A stretch of 64,000 nucleotides of DNA from Kappaphycus alvarezii (Eukaryota; Rhodophyta; Florideophyceae; Gigartinales; Solieriaceae): NCBI GenBank assembly GCA_002205965.3, contig NADL03000090.1, forward strand, positions 1-64,000, given 5' to 3'. Each line of letters starts with the position of its first letter. Position 1 is the first letter of the stretch. Positions 22,446 to 33,800 of this stretch are shown in pieces. A program made the translations under genes and the position numbers. The notes below the pieces were generated by a model, which was given only the letters and a program-made list of their open reading frames with translations, was not told where the DNA came from and did not search any database.

Positions 22446-25094
22446 ATGGATATCACCCAGATTCTCCTCAATGCCCAATCCGCAGACCAAACCGCTCGTC
22501 GCGATGCAGAGCGCGTTCTCAAAGAGGCCGAGCAGAACAACTTTGCCGCCTATCTCGTCCGTCTCGTCGATCAACTCGCCGGCGATTCCCCATGACCCCG
22601 AAAGTCGTCGTCTCGCAGGTCTCATCGTCAAGAATGCCATCGACGCCCGAGATCCCACAGTCCGCACACAAATGGCCGATCGATGGATTCAATCCGTCGA
22701 CGAAACTTCAAAGGCACACATTCGATCCGCCTTGCTCAATGCACTCGCTGCTACCCAGCCAGAGCCTAGGCGCGCCGCTGCTCAGGTTATTTCCAAGATT
22801 GCCGGTATTGATTTGGCGAGGCCGGGCGCTTGGGATTCATTAATCTCCGATCTGTTGAACAATGCTACTGGTAAGAACTCGGAGGACCATTTGCGACAGA
22901 GTTCCTTGGAGGCTTTGGGTTATATTTGTGAGGAGGCCGCTTATGGTGATATTACCGATCAGATTCTTTCCGCCCATTCCAATCAGATCCTAACCGCTGT
23001 CATCCAGGGCATGTCGTATGCCGGTGGTCCAAACAGTAATGAACACAGTATTGCCGCCGTTCGCTTGGCAGCCACTATCGCTTTGAATAATGCACTCGAG
23101 TTTGCGAGGAGTCAATTCGAAATCCCTGTCGAACGCACCGCTATCGTAACCACTGTTTGTGAGGCCGCCCGCGCTGGGAACAATCAGGTAAGGCAGGCCG
23201 CGTTTGAAGGCTTGGTCAAGATTGCTGAGAACTACTATGACAAATTGCACGAGTATATCGCCGAAATTTACTCCTTGACTGAGAACGCCATTCGTAACGA
23301 CACAGAACCTGTTGCTATGCAAGCTATCGAGTTTTGGAGTACTGTCGCAGAGGAGGAGATTGCTCTCATCTTTGAGGCGGAGGCCGCCCGGGAGACGGGA
23401 ACATCTCCGGCTAGGGAGAGTAAGAAATTTGTTATACACGCCCTGCCGTATCTCTCAGGCCCGATCTTTGATACCCTGAAAAAGCAGGAGGATGACCCGC
23501 TGGAGGATCACTCTTGGAACGCCGCTACTGCGGCGGGTGCCTGTGTGGAGCTTTTGGCTCAGGCCGCACCGGATACCATTTTGAATATCGTGCGACCGTT
23601 CATTGAACTAACATTCAGGACCGCGCCAATTGGCGATCGCGTGAGGCCGCCATTTTGGCATTTGGTAGTGTATTAGAGGGACCGCCCATTGAGAATATCA
23701 AGGTTCTGGTTAGGGAGGCTGCCGGTATTCTCATCGAGACGTTGATGAAGGACGGTAATCTCGCCGTCAAAGATACCACTGCCTGGACACTTGCACGTGT
23801 ATCTCCGTGGACCGCGACACCACTCAGACCCACTTGAGCCCGCTTGTCGAGTGCTTGCGCGGCACGTTATCTACGGCTGAGAGCCCGGTGCTGGCGGCCC
23901 ATATCTGCTTTGCCATTCATAATCTAGCAGAGCGGTTTTATGAAGAGGCAGAGGAGGAAACCGGGCCTCTTCGCGATCACGTAGAGGCTCTGTTGGGCGG
24001 TCTGCTGCAAGCCGCAGATCGGGACGATGCATCAGAGGGCCATCTCCGCGTGGCCGCATATGAAGCTGTGAATGCTATTTTCCGGAGCGTTTCCAAGGAT
24101 GGTATCCCCTATGTTCTGCAATGCGTTCCCATCTTGAAAAGCTACGTCGTACCTTGGAGGCATTGCCGTGTGCTCTGAGCGAGGATGACGTGTCTGATAT
24201 GCTCGAGATGCAAGGACTCTTGTGTGCAGCATTGTCGACGGCAACGCAGAGACTGAATTCGTCTCAAATCGCGCCGTACGCAGACGCCATGATGGAAGCC
24301 TACTTGCAGGCGTTCCGGATGAACGGGTCTGCTGCGGCTGTTGAGGAGGCGCTCATTGCGGTCGGACCGCTGGCAGAGGCGGCTGGAAAAGACTTTAACA
24401 GGTACATGCCCCATTTCTCGTCGACACTGGGGCAGGCACTGAGCAACGTGAACCACCACCAGATTTGTGCCATTGCCGTATCGGTGGTGTCGGAATTGTG
24501 TCGAGCCCTTGGAAAGGACATCCTGGCTACTCCGATAACATTGCCTTTCTGCTTTTGGAGGCCTTGAAGAGCTCGGCACTGGAACGCTCCGTCAAGCCGC
24601 CAATTCTGTCGTGTTTCGGCGACATTGCGATGGCAACAAAGGGGAGTTTTGAGAAATATCTAAAGCAAGTGATGGATTGTATGAGGCAAGCGGCCGAATC
24701 CAGTGTTCGCATGGAAGTGTCTCCAGACGACTACGACAGCCAAGAGTGGATTCTGCAGTTGCGGGAGGCGATTTTTGAGGCGTACATTGGGATTATCAAC
24801 GGGTTGCGAGATGAAGGAAAGCAAGAACTTCTCACGCCTTATGTGGAGTGGATTGTGGCGTTTTGTGAGGTGATTGTGGACAACCTTGTGCAGCCGAGTG
24901 ACCTGCCCGATGACATTATCAAACCTGTAGCTGGGTTGTGTGGAGATCTGGTCGAGGCGGTTCCGGGAATTAAGGCTCACCTTTCAGGTAAGAATTGGCT
25001 GGCTGGCCTCGTAAATCGGGGAGCCAACTCGCCCGATGATCGAACAAAGGAGGTATCAAAGTGGGCAGCTTCGATAATTTTTCATTCAGGATAG
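22446..25094 (+). CDS. Importin subunit beta (karyopherin beta-1)
   Basis: This nuclear transport receptor binds importin alpha or cargo and carries it through the pore until Ran-GTP releases it. The start MDITQILLNAQSADQTAR is the family N-terminus. HEAT-type helices follow throughout: ESRRLAGLIVKNAIDARD, VRQAAFEGLVKIAENYYD, QAIEFWSTVAEEE, WRSREAAILAFGSVLEGPP, VKDTTAWTLARV, SVKPPILSCFGDIAMA, WVEWIVAF-type helices near the end, and a terminal stop at 25094. About 880 codons agrees with the usual 860-880. About five frame changes are needed, near 22590 (C run), 23625, 23797, 24130 and 24520, with no in-frame stops in the conserved frame. In an essential gene this suggests assembly indels. It converges on the Hint-domain gene. 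Confidence 0.93.
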
Positions 25095-25353
25095 GGGTTT
25101 CTTGCGGAAAATAGGAAGGGGGCACTTCTGTGCGATGAGTTCAAAGAGGGAAAGAGGCGAGCAGTCGAAAAGTACACTAAAAACTTAATTTGGATTAGAC
25201 GCAGTAAAAGGAAAACAGAAAAGGAGGATCCTACTGGGGCAGGGCAACTAGAGAAAAGCAAGGAGCCACTTTTGCAGTCGACTACTTTCTGCTTTGCTCA
25301 GACACTTCTCATGCTCTAACCTCTTCCTACGAATTTGACTTGCCTATTTTGAG
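25095..25353. other. Short convergent intergenic region
   Basis: 259 bp between the stop of importin beta (+) and the stop of the Hint-domain gene (-). It holds both 3' untranslated regions; no other feature seen. Confidence 0.5.
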
Positions 25354-27946
25354 TCAGCAAGATGTAAACAAAAAAAGAGTCGCCATGATTTGTGTCAACC
25401 TGTGACTTGTTTTGCGACATTTAACCAATGTTGCAATCACACTCAGCATCGGGCGTAAGCCATGACTTGCTGCTAATCCTCGCAGTGGGGCTAGCAGCGA
25501 ATGAGCAACTGTTGGTTCGATTGCCTCCGTGTAGCAACTTGCAACAACCCCGTCTACTACGATATCCCCTCGCACCGTCTGTGGGTTGTACAACCCTCTG
25601 CCTAATGTTACACTCACATCAACGACGGTGTCCGAGGTGATCACGTGTCCCACTCCTTTCCGAGCTGCAACCTGAACCATATCCCCCACTTTAACCGCAT
25701 CGGCTCTCATGAACAACCCGTTGACAGGCATGTAGTGCCCCCGCGTGAGCCGTAGACTATGTCCTCCATGAGTTTTCACATGCACAAACCAGCTACGAGC
25801 AGAGGCACTCGCATGGGTAAATAGCAAAACCTCTGAATACGACCCATCGGCAACAAGAACTCGATCGCCTACAACAAGCTTGTGCATCGGTACACTCGCG
25901 CCGTTGTAAAGAGTAACAGTGGCGTCTGCGGGGAAGCACGTGCTGAGACCGTCAACCAAGTCCGTATTATTCCTGTCTTCGCCTCCCCCGCCCAACTGGT
26001 TGTTCGAGCTTGAATCCTCAAAGCCAGCAGTCTTGGATGGTGTCATTGAAGGTGTCCACGTGACGGATGGGGTAGATGAGGGTGCGGATGCCGTGGTGCT
26101 CGGCACCTCGGAAAATGAGGGCAAAGCCGAGTCCGAGGCCATTGGCCTCGGCGACGCTTGGCCTCAAGGTCAACAAAGGGAGAACAAGAGTGGGGCTCGC
26201 CGATACTGAAGGGAGAGCCTCTGTGCTTGGGGTGGTTTGCCACAGGTGTCTCAGGTGCCAGTGATTGTGGCGTAGGCGAAACTGTGGCGAGTTGTACAGA
26301 GGCAACAGGAGATGGTGAGCTCGATACACCCGGGCTTGAACTTGAGGAAGAGGACGGCAGGGGCGACGTGGTTGGAGTTTCCGGTGAGGTTGGCGAACTG
26401 CTTGGCAGACTTGATGGGCTTGACGAATTTGTCGGACTCGGAGAAACTGAGAATGGGCCCATGGCCGGAGTTTGCGAAATTGTGGGCGTCCCAGGTGTTG
26501 CAGACGGAGGAAGCGACGAAGACGGAGTGTACTGCATGGAAACCGATGGTGACGGCGAACCAGAGCTAGTCATAGATGGGCTCGTAGTTGGTGTAGGGGA
26601 TACCTGCCGCGACGGCTGTGGGGTCTTCGAAACTGGAATCGGGCTGTTGGTCGGCGAACTGACAAGGCTTGGGGTCCTTGCCGGGGACACAGAGGGGGTG
26701 ACCGTGACAGTTTGCGAGACGGTTGCCGACGTCGATGGTGTGGAGGAGCGGGTTGGCAAGGGCGTCTCCTGGGGTGTGTAGGATGGGGTGGGTGAAGATG
26801 TCAGAGTTGGAGACGGCGAGTAACTGGGAGATAGTGAAGTGGTTTGCAGAGGTGGAACGCTGGGAGGCAGTGAATTACTGGGTGTGGGTTGCTGAGAAGG
26901 GCTGGAAGAGGTTGATGCGGATGGGAGGATGAGGGCGGGGAAGATGCGGTGGGTGTTGGGGTTGTGGACTGTGCTTGGGATGGTGAAGGCAGCGGGGTGA
27001 CACTTGGAGATTCTGCGGCGGTGGGGGTAGTGGTAGGACTGGCTGCAGGGGTCGGTGCCTCGGAGGGGGTTTGTGATGCGGAAAAGGAGGGCTGTTTCGT
27101 GGAAATGGTGGACAGAAGATGGCAAGAATGAGGTCGAGGGAGACGGTTACGCAATCACACAGGTTAGAAAAGGTCAAGATGGACAGTTTGCAAGGGATGA
27201 AAAAGATGGGATTTGCAGTGACGTACCGTCGGCGAGGGGGAATCAGAAGGACGAGTAATGTTGTTGATCAAGTTGGACACGTCAACATCGACACGATAGA
27301 TGCAGGTGGAACCTTCCGTTACAGATATCATGTAACGAATGTTGCCCGTGAGTGGGACCATAAGAAGCTTTGGGATTCCGTCCTCCACCTTTAAAACCAC
27401 GGTGAGGTCAATAACGTCCGACTCATCAAAGAAGATAAACGTCTCACGATTTGTAAACCAAAGTTGTCCGCACATGCGCGGAGTATCGTCGACAGAAACA
27501 TAATACCTCCTGCCCGCAAGACTAACGGTAAGATTATCAAACAGGATGTTGGAATAAAGATCGCCTTGAATCCTATCCTTCAAGGTAGCCAATTCGGGAC
27601 CGACCAAACGATCGGAACGGACAAGACGCATGTGGCCATCGTCGGTACAAGGTTCCGCAGTGAAGTTTGTCACGCCTATTCTCATGTCGGTGTGGTTGGC
27701 AATGAGAGAGCGGTCGTGTTCGGTAGGCATGGCGGTTATCTCGATGCGACGAGGGCAGTCGGGAACTTGACCGCGTTTGTACTGGGTGAGACGAATGTAA
27801 TTGGCGAGGAATTCATTTTGGGAAAAGGCACGAACGGTGGTTTGACGGTTGAGAGAGGAATGGGTGGAGATGTGTCGAGCTTGGGTGGATAGTAGGATGG
27901 CGGAAAGGGCCAAGCACTGGAGGTAGCAGGCTTGGTGACGGTGCAT
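25354..27946 (-). CDS. Secreted protein with Ser/Thr/Pro stalk and C-terminal Hedgehog-type Hint (Hog) domain
   Basis: From ATG 27946 the protein has a signal peptide (CLALSAILLSTQA), then an ectodomain of about 215 residues that I do not recognise, with four Cys and four N-glycosylation sequons (NHT, NFT, NLT, NIT). A 135-bp GT-AG intron (27092-27226) follows. A Ser/Thr/Pro-rich stalk of about 300 residues comes next, then a Hint module of the Hog type from about 25.96 to 25.47 kb. It has STCFPADATV (the Cys would be the splicing nucleophile), LVVGDRVLVADG, LRLTRGHYMPV (the T-x-x-H motif), and SCYTEAIEP with HSLLAPLRG. Where animal Hedgehogs have the Asp of FLDR, needed for sterol transfer, this reads FTHA. 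I infer self-cleavage at the Cys, perhaps by hydrolysis, releasing the ectodomain plus stalk. About three frame changes lie in the stalk. Extracellular matrix or cell-surface role is a guess. Confidence 0.8.
27092..27226 (-). other. Intron of the Hint-domain gene
   Basis: The donor is ACG|GTACGT and the acceptor GAAACAG|CCC on the minus strand. It is phase 0 and joins SDSPSPT to PSFSASQTPSEAPTP, so the Ser/Thr/Pro stalk continues smoothly. Without splicing the frame runs into a stop. Confidence 0.75.
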
Positions 27947-28663
27947 TTTTGAGCAGGGATTGTGGGAGCAGTGGAGAGAGGGGTGGAGTGTTGAAAGTTT
28001 CCAAGGTCTGAGTGAAGGGTTGCACGAGGGGGATGGGGTTGTTGTTGTGGATGTGGAAAGTGAGGGTATTGAGTGAATGAGGAAGGAGGAGGACGGTGGT
28101 GGGTGGTGGATGGTGGATGGTGTGGAATTTATTGAAGAGGTGGAGTGGTTTTGGATGAGTGCAGGGCAGTTTAGGTTTATGTGAAATAGGGAGGCAGTTT
28201 CGTTTGTTAGGTTGGTTGGCAGTGGTGTGGGGGCGGTGAGAGGCGGACACGACACAAAAGTAATTTAGTGGACGCATTGGTAACGGGTTTGCGGCGGTTG
28301 AAAGAATAGTTGATAGTGATGGATATGGTGCTGCAAGCGGGCAGAAAACAAGCAAAAGATCCGCTCATAGAGATGTAACCCAAGAAATCGAAAGGTGTGT
28401 GCATCAATTCAAAGACGGTTCAAGTGGTTGTTTGTGGATAAAAGCGGTGCGGTCATGCAGTGATGGAGATGGCGGTGAGCAATATGGCGATGAATTGTTC
28501 AAGTGCTGATGAGATTATGGTTGGTAACGGTTGTCAGTCATGCGATGATGGATGACGTACGAACAGATGAAAATGCAATGTTCCCTGTGCAATACCTTGC
28601 ATTTAGACAAAAAGCCCAAAAGCCTTACCGCACGACAACAAGCCACCACTGGAAACCAATCGG
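27947..28663. other. Intergenic region; promoter of the Hint-domain gene
   Basis: The minus frame stays open upstream to 28255 but reads as Ser/Thr/Pro/His low complexity without a likely start context, so I treat it as 5' leader. No other feature seen. Confidence 0.45.
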
Positions 28664-29463
28664 TCACCTTCTCGCCACCACCTCATCGACCAAAGCCTGC
28701 ATACGTCTCAACTCTCCATAATCCAACGTCCCCCCGCCTTGTCTCCCTCACCCGCTCATAATACGCCACCACATCCCCCATCTCCGGCAACATATCCACC
28801 TGAAAAGCACCCAAAATAACCCCTTTAATCGCCTCATACAAAACCCTACTCTCCCCAAATGTAACACAACCCACCTCACCACCATGTTTCCCCCTGGAAT
28901 TCATCTCAAACACCCATCCCGCCACAGGCTCCACGACTTGAATCTCCAACACGGCATCACCACCCAGCCGATACGCATAGCCAAACTCCAATACATCGTC
29001 CCTCTTTTCACCGTGTACATCTTCACTACGCCATACCAATGCTACATCATGGCCTAAACATTGCGTGAGGCGTTGTTTCACGGTGTCAAATTGGCTTATG
29101 TCGGATTCAATGCGACATGCGATCCAATCGGCACAGGCGCTACGTTCCATGTGTTTGGGGGAGTAGTTTGGGTATCTTTTGTTGGAGTCGGGTTGCGGAT
29201 TTTGGGGTGGGGCGTGGTTTGGCATTGGATGGAAGGGTGTTGAAATTATGGTGGAATGTGGTGTAGATGTGAGTTAGGAGGGAGTGTAATTGTTCGGAGG
29301 ATGAATTTTGGATGAGATGGATGATGTGTTGCCATAATTGGTGATGGGGGTCTTGGAGTACGGATTTGGCAGTTGGGATTGATGGCATGTGGGTGTGGAG
29401 GAGGGTGGTGTATGTTGTGTGGAGGGTGGAGGAGGATGGGGATGAGGTTGGTTGAAGAGTCAT
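28664..29463 (-). CDS. Protein of unknown function, about 265 residues
   Basis: I do not recognise the family. From ATG 29463 (MTLQPTSSPSSS) there is a low-complexity start, helices (LWQHIIHLIQNSSSEQL, LLTHIYTTF), then a mixed alpha/beta part with CADWIACRIESDISQFDTVK, ALVWRSEDVHGEKRDDVLEF, VVEPVAGWVFEMN and LYEAIKGVILGAFQVD. It ends with YYERVRETRR and, after a frame change in a run of six G residues (about 28730), LDYGELRRMQALVDEVVARR-stop at 28664. Another frame change is needed near 29190. Without the last change the frame ends at 28683. There is no signal peptide and no membrane segment. It is probably soluble and intracellular. Confidence 0.6.
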
Positions 29464-30392
29464 GGTGAGGGTGAAAGGTTGGTAGAGTTGTGAGGTGCGG
29501 GTGTTTGGAGAAGAGGGAAGAAGGGAATGGGTATTTATCAGGATTGGGACTTGAGTAGTAGATCTGGCGGGGAGAGAGATGACTTTGTCTTGGTAACACT
29601 GCTGGCAAGCTAGGCAACTCCACTCTACTGTACTGTACTGTACTGTACAATACAATACATTGCTGGATTGTTGGACGGTATTGTACTGTACACTGTTGTA
29701 CGTTATTGTATCGCCGCTCGTTGGCATAGCCTGCTCGCTTGTTTCACCTCTGCCACCCACCGACAACCGTGGCACAATTCATGTCCATCAGCCGCCCGAC
29801 CGTTTCTAAAGCCCTCGCTGTTTCTTCCTCAACAATTCATCTTTAGGGAGAGTGAGTGCTCATCCAACAACACTCATCCCACCAGATGCTACACTCCACC
29901 TTTTCACATCACCCAGGTTTTGTGGGCCATTGTGTTGCATTTCCCAGAGGGAGGCTATGCCACCACCGTCGATCAGTAACACACTGCCAGTGCATTCAAG
30001 CGGGGGCTATAAAGTTCAAGAAAATACAGTCATTTTTCTACACGTGAAACGCTGCCAATTTCGCGGCGGTAACACTACACCACAGGGGCAACTATTCATA
30101 GTGCACATTATATCGCATCCTTCTGGGGTAAATGAGGTTGCGTTTACAGTGCTTTAGTGCTTTGAATGTCTATCTCCCTCTATGATAACGAGGGAGTGAA
30201 TTTTGAACAAGGTCGGCCGGTTACGGACGGCTGCCAAAGGGGAACCACAAGGTGCAATGACCTCAACGAGCGAGGACACGGGAGATGGCTGAACGTACAG
30301 GGTGCGGAAGAGTAGAAAAGTTTGGTAGGATAGTAGCAGGCGAGTGGGGAAGCATGATTAGTTCCGTTCAACACTTCATTCATAGCGCTAAC
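29464..30392. other. No gene; right edge of gene island
   Basis: Includes a TACTG microsatellite and short TACTGTA-like words (29626-29710) matching those at the left edge of the gene island. Plus-strand frames at 29668-30157 show no recognisable motif. Confidence 0.5.
29626..29646. repeat. (TACTG)4 microsatellite
   Basis: Four adjacent TACTG units, followed by TACAATACAATAC. Confidence 0.9.
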
Positions 30393-30861
30393 TATTAAGG
30401 GTGCGAGGGGGGTAGGTTGGCCTGTCGCGCGCGGGTTGAGGGTTCGAAGGGGTGGAGAGCCGGTAAGGGGAGAGGTGGGCGGATGGAAAGGAGGGGAGGT
30501 TTTTGGAGAGGGACGAGATGCTTTCTTAGGTTGCTAATGTTACTGTCTCGAAGACATTAGATAGCCGCCCCTCATAGATAATAAATATTCTAAAAAACCC
30601 TAACATACAATAGTGCACCACTTCTGGTCCTCAGAAAATTCTAGAAGCCACGAGTATGGCTGGAGGGTGGCAGCGGAGAACACAGTACAGTGCGAAGTGC
30701 GTCCGAGCATAGTACTTGTACGTTCACTTATCCTCTCCCTTGCCCTTGCCCCCCCCCACCACTTGCAACCCCAAACCCCGCGACTCGGATACCACTTCAC
30801 TCACCACCAGCCGTCCCTTGGGTATTGTACCGCTAATACAGCACAACCCTCTTCAGCCACA
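30393..30861 (-). repeat. 3' LTR of the Ty3/gypsy element
   Basis: 469 bp. It aligns end to end with 36336-36804; most of the few differences lie in the first 20 bp of the plus-strand left end. Confidence 0.9.
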
Positions 30862-33800
30862 GCACCACCTTCTCCCCATTACGAACCCCGGGGGCGTCCA
30901 TCCCTTTCAACTCGGTTGTCATCCATCCTGAACCCTCCTTTCCCCTGTGTGCCTTACTCCCCTCGGGATCTCCGGTCTGCTTTGCCCTTGTTTCATCGGT
31001 GCCGATTTCCCCATTGTGGCGGTTCGATCTCGGCTGGTTGATGAACCTGCATAGCTAGGACAAAGCAGACCCGCGAACATATCGACTGGGGGTAAGGCAC
31101 CTCGGGAACAGCTTGGGAGGGTTGCATCGCAGAGGACGGTGGGCAGCTCGCGCATCCTTCGCCGCTACGAAGATGTATTGACGTCTGATGATTCCTCGGA
31201 CAAGACTCCCTTTGCTGAAGGCGGAATTGATTTCGCTCTCCACGGAATCTGCACTTGACCTCGAGGCTGCAGGACATCTGGTGGAGGGACTGGGACGAAG
31301 CCGCTATAGAAGACCGGAAGGAGCGAAAAAGGCCAACCGAAGGGAATCAAGGGTCTCGAAGAGGCGCGCGAGAGGGGAGTCCGGACCTTGCAGTGCTGTT
31401 TGAGATCCTCCCAGACTGAGATAGAATCGTATTCATTAAGGTCATTCATTGCAATCAATTCACCCACTAACATTATTTCTCAGCCCCCACGGAAGTAGGT
31501 TTCTCATGAATAAGAGTGGTCAATTAGAGACCACCCGCACCCAGAGGATAGTTCTCCGATCGTTGAAGATACTTGGGGCGCAAGTAGTACTTGCGGAGAC
31601 GATGAGCGTGAATTGCTTGTCGTGAGAACCTCCCGTGCGGAGAACGGAGTACATAGCGCGGGTGCTCTGCCCGTACGATCTCATGCGGGCCGAAGTAACG
31701 CGATTGAAGCAACGGCCACTTTGGACCCTGGAAGGCCTTGCCGTATGCAACCAATACCAGGTCCCCGAACGCATATTGTACGACTTCTGGGGCCTTTTGT
31801 CTGGCCCTTTCTGCATCCAGCACCCTCTTTGCATGGAGAATGACTACAACCAAAGTCTCTACCGAACGATCTCTGGGCTATTGGGCTTGCGGCGGATCAG
31901 TACGGTCAATACCCATCACGCAGGGTTTGACGCCCTAAAGCAGCTCAAATGGGGCTACTTTGCTCGGCCCAGGCCGGCGAGGATACCCGAACACACACTT
32001 ATAGAGTGCTTCAGCCCACTCTTCTCCACGATCTTTCCAATTCCAGACTTCAAGGTGCGAACCATCCTTTCCGCTCTTCCATTGGACATGGGGTCGTACG
32101 CCATGACTGTGCGCCACTTGATCCCATGATTCTGCATAAAAAGGACGAGGGAAGCAGCTGTGAAACAGGTCCCATTATCGCTCATGGTCTCCTTAGGGGG
32201 GGCCAAATGGCCTCATTATCTCTTCTTCCAAAAACCTTATACCTGTAGGCGCTATCGAGTCGCGTGTAGGTACAGCAATTGGCCATCCGGTTAGATGTTC
32301 GACACAGACCAATATGTAACGGATGCCTTCTCTTGATCGCTGCAATGGGCCTGCAAAATCAATTGAGAAGGTTGAGAATAGTCCTCCCACCGGCACACAC
32401 AAGATCTGCACGTACTGCGGGGCGTTTAGCATTCGCTGATACGCGTCGCAGGAGCGCACGTATTCGTAGACATATACGACCATTCTTGGCCACCATAATC
32501 GATCCTGCGTAAACTTAAGGGGGTGATATGCGCATCCCAGTGGCCCACACTGTCATGAACAAAGCGCAATATTTTTGCACGCATTGCCTTTACCGGGACG
32601 ATCCTCGGGCCATCTTTCGTACGATGGAACAAGTTTCCGTTCCAGAACATGAAGTTTTTGGCTGCAAGCCTCGCTTTCAATCTCTCATTTGGCGGGGCAT
32701 GGGAAGTATCTGCCATAGATTGGTACTGGCAGACCAAAGGGAGATGCGGCTCCAGCCCATCATCGTCCGCCACCTCCGCGTGACCTACTGAGAGCAGGAG
32801 ATCATCCTCATCCTGGTCTGACCAGACCTGTGTTTCTATCGCTAGTCATTAAAGTCCATCTGCTGACCCATTCATCTTCCCTGTTCGGTAACGAATAACG
32901 TATTAATATTCTGCCAGAAAGTAAAGCCAACAAGCTAGCCGCCCATGTGTTTCCTTGTGCACAAAGGCTTCCTTTAGCGACCGATGGTAGGTGATGAGCT
33001 CGAAAGGGTGGCTTGACAAGAGGTAAACACGAAACTTCCGTAAACCGAAAACAACTACCAACGCTTCCCTCTCACAGACCAAGTAGCGTTTCCCTGTAGT
33101 GCTCATTATCCTGCTAGCGTATTGTACGGGGTATATTTTCCCATCCAGTTGTTCTTGCGATAAAACAGCGCCAAATGCCGAGGAAGATGCATAAGTTTCG
33201 ACGATGAAATACTTTTCGAAGTCAGCAAAAGCTAGAACAAGTGTGGGGAGGTCAACGTTTACTTCAGCGAGCGGAAAGATTCTTCCTCCGTTTCGCCCGA
33301 CGCGAATCTCCTTTTCGTAGAAGTCACTGCGTGCAAAGTGGCAGCCTTTCTCGCGAAGTCCTAAATAAACTTCCTATAGTATCCTGCCAGCCCGAGGAAA
33401 CTGCAGACCTGCGTAATGCTGACGGGGCTTGGGATTGCTTGAATTGCGTCGACTTTACCTGGATCCACCCTTAACCCGTGCTCGTCAGCTACATGGCCCA
33501 GAAGGCCTATCCGTCCTTGTGCGAGGTGGCATTTAGCCAGCTTGAGCTTCAACCCGTATTTCGCGACGCTGCTTATAACGGCTGAAACGTGCTCCAAGTA
33601 CTCTTCCAAATTCGTAGAGAAAACCACGACATCGTCCAGGTAGACGCGGGCGAAGTCCATATCTGCTAGGACATAGTCCATCATCCGCTGAAACGTCGAA
33701 GGGGCGTTCATAAGCCCGAACGGCATAACGTTGAATTGTTATGTCTCGAATCGACACATAAATGTCGTCTTTTCCTTACAGAACTCCTCAAGGCGGACCT

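Noticed and set aside
26158-26781. A 207-codon plus-strand frame rich in Gly, Val and Glu
   Set aside because: It is the reverse reading of the Ser/Thr/Pro stalk of the Hint-domain gene; its composition follows from that.
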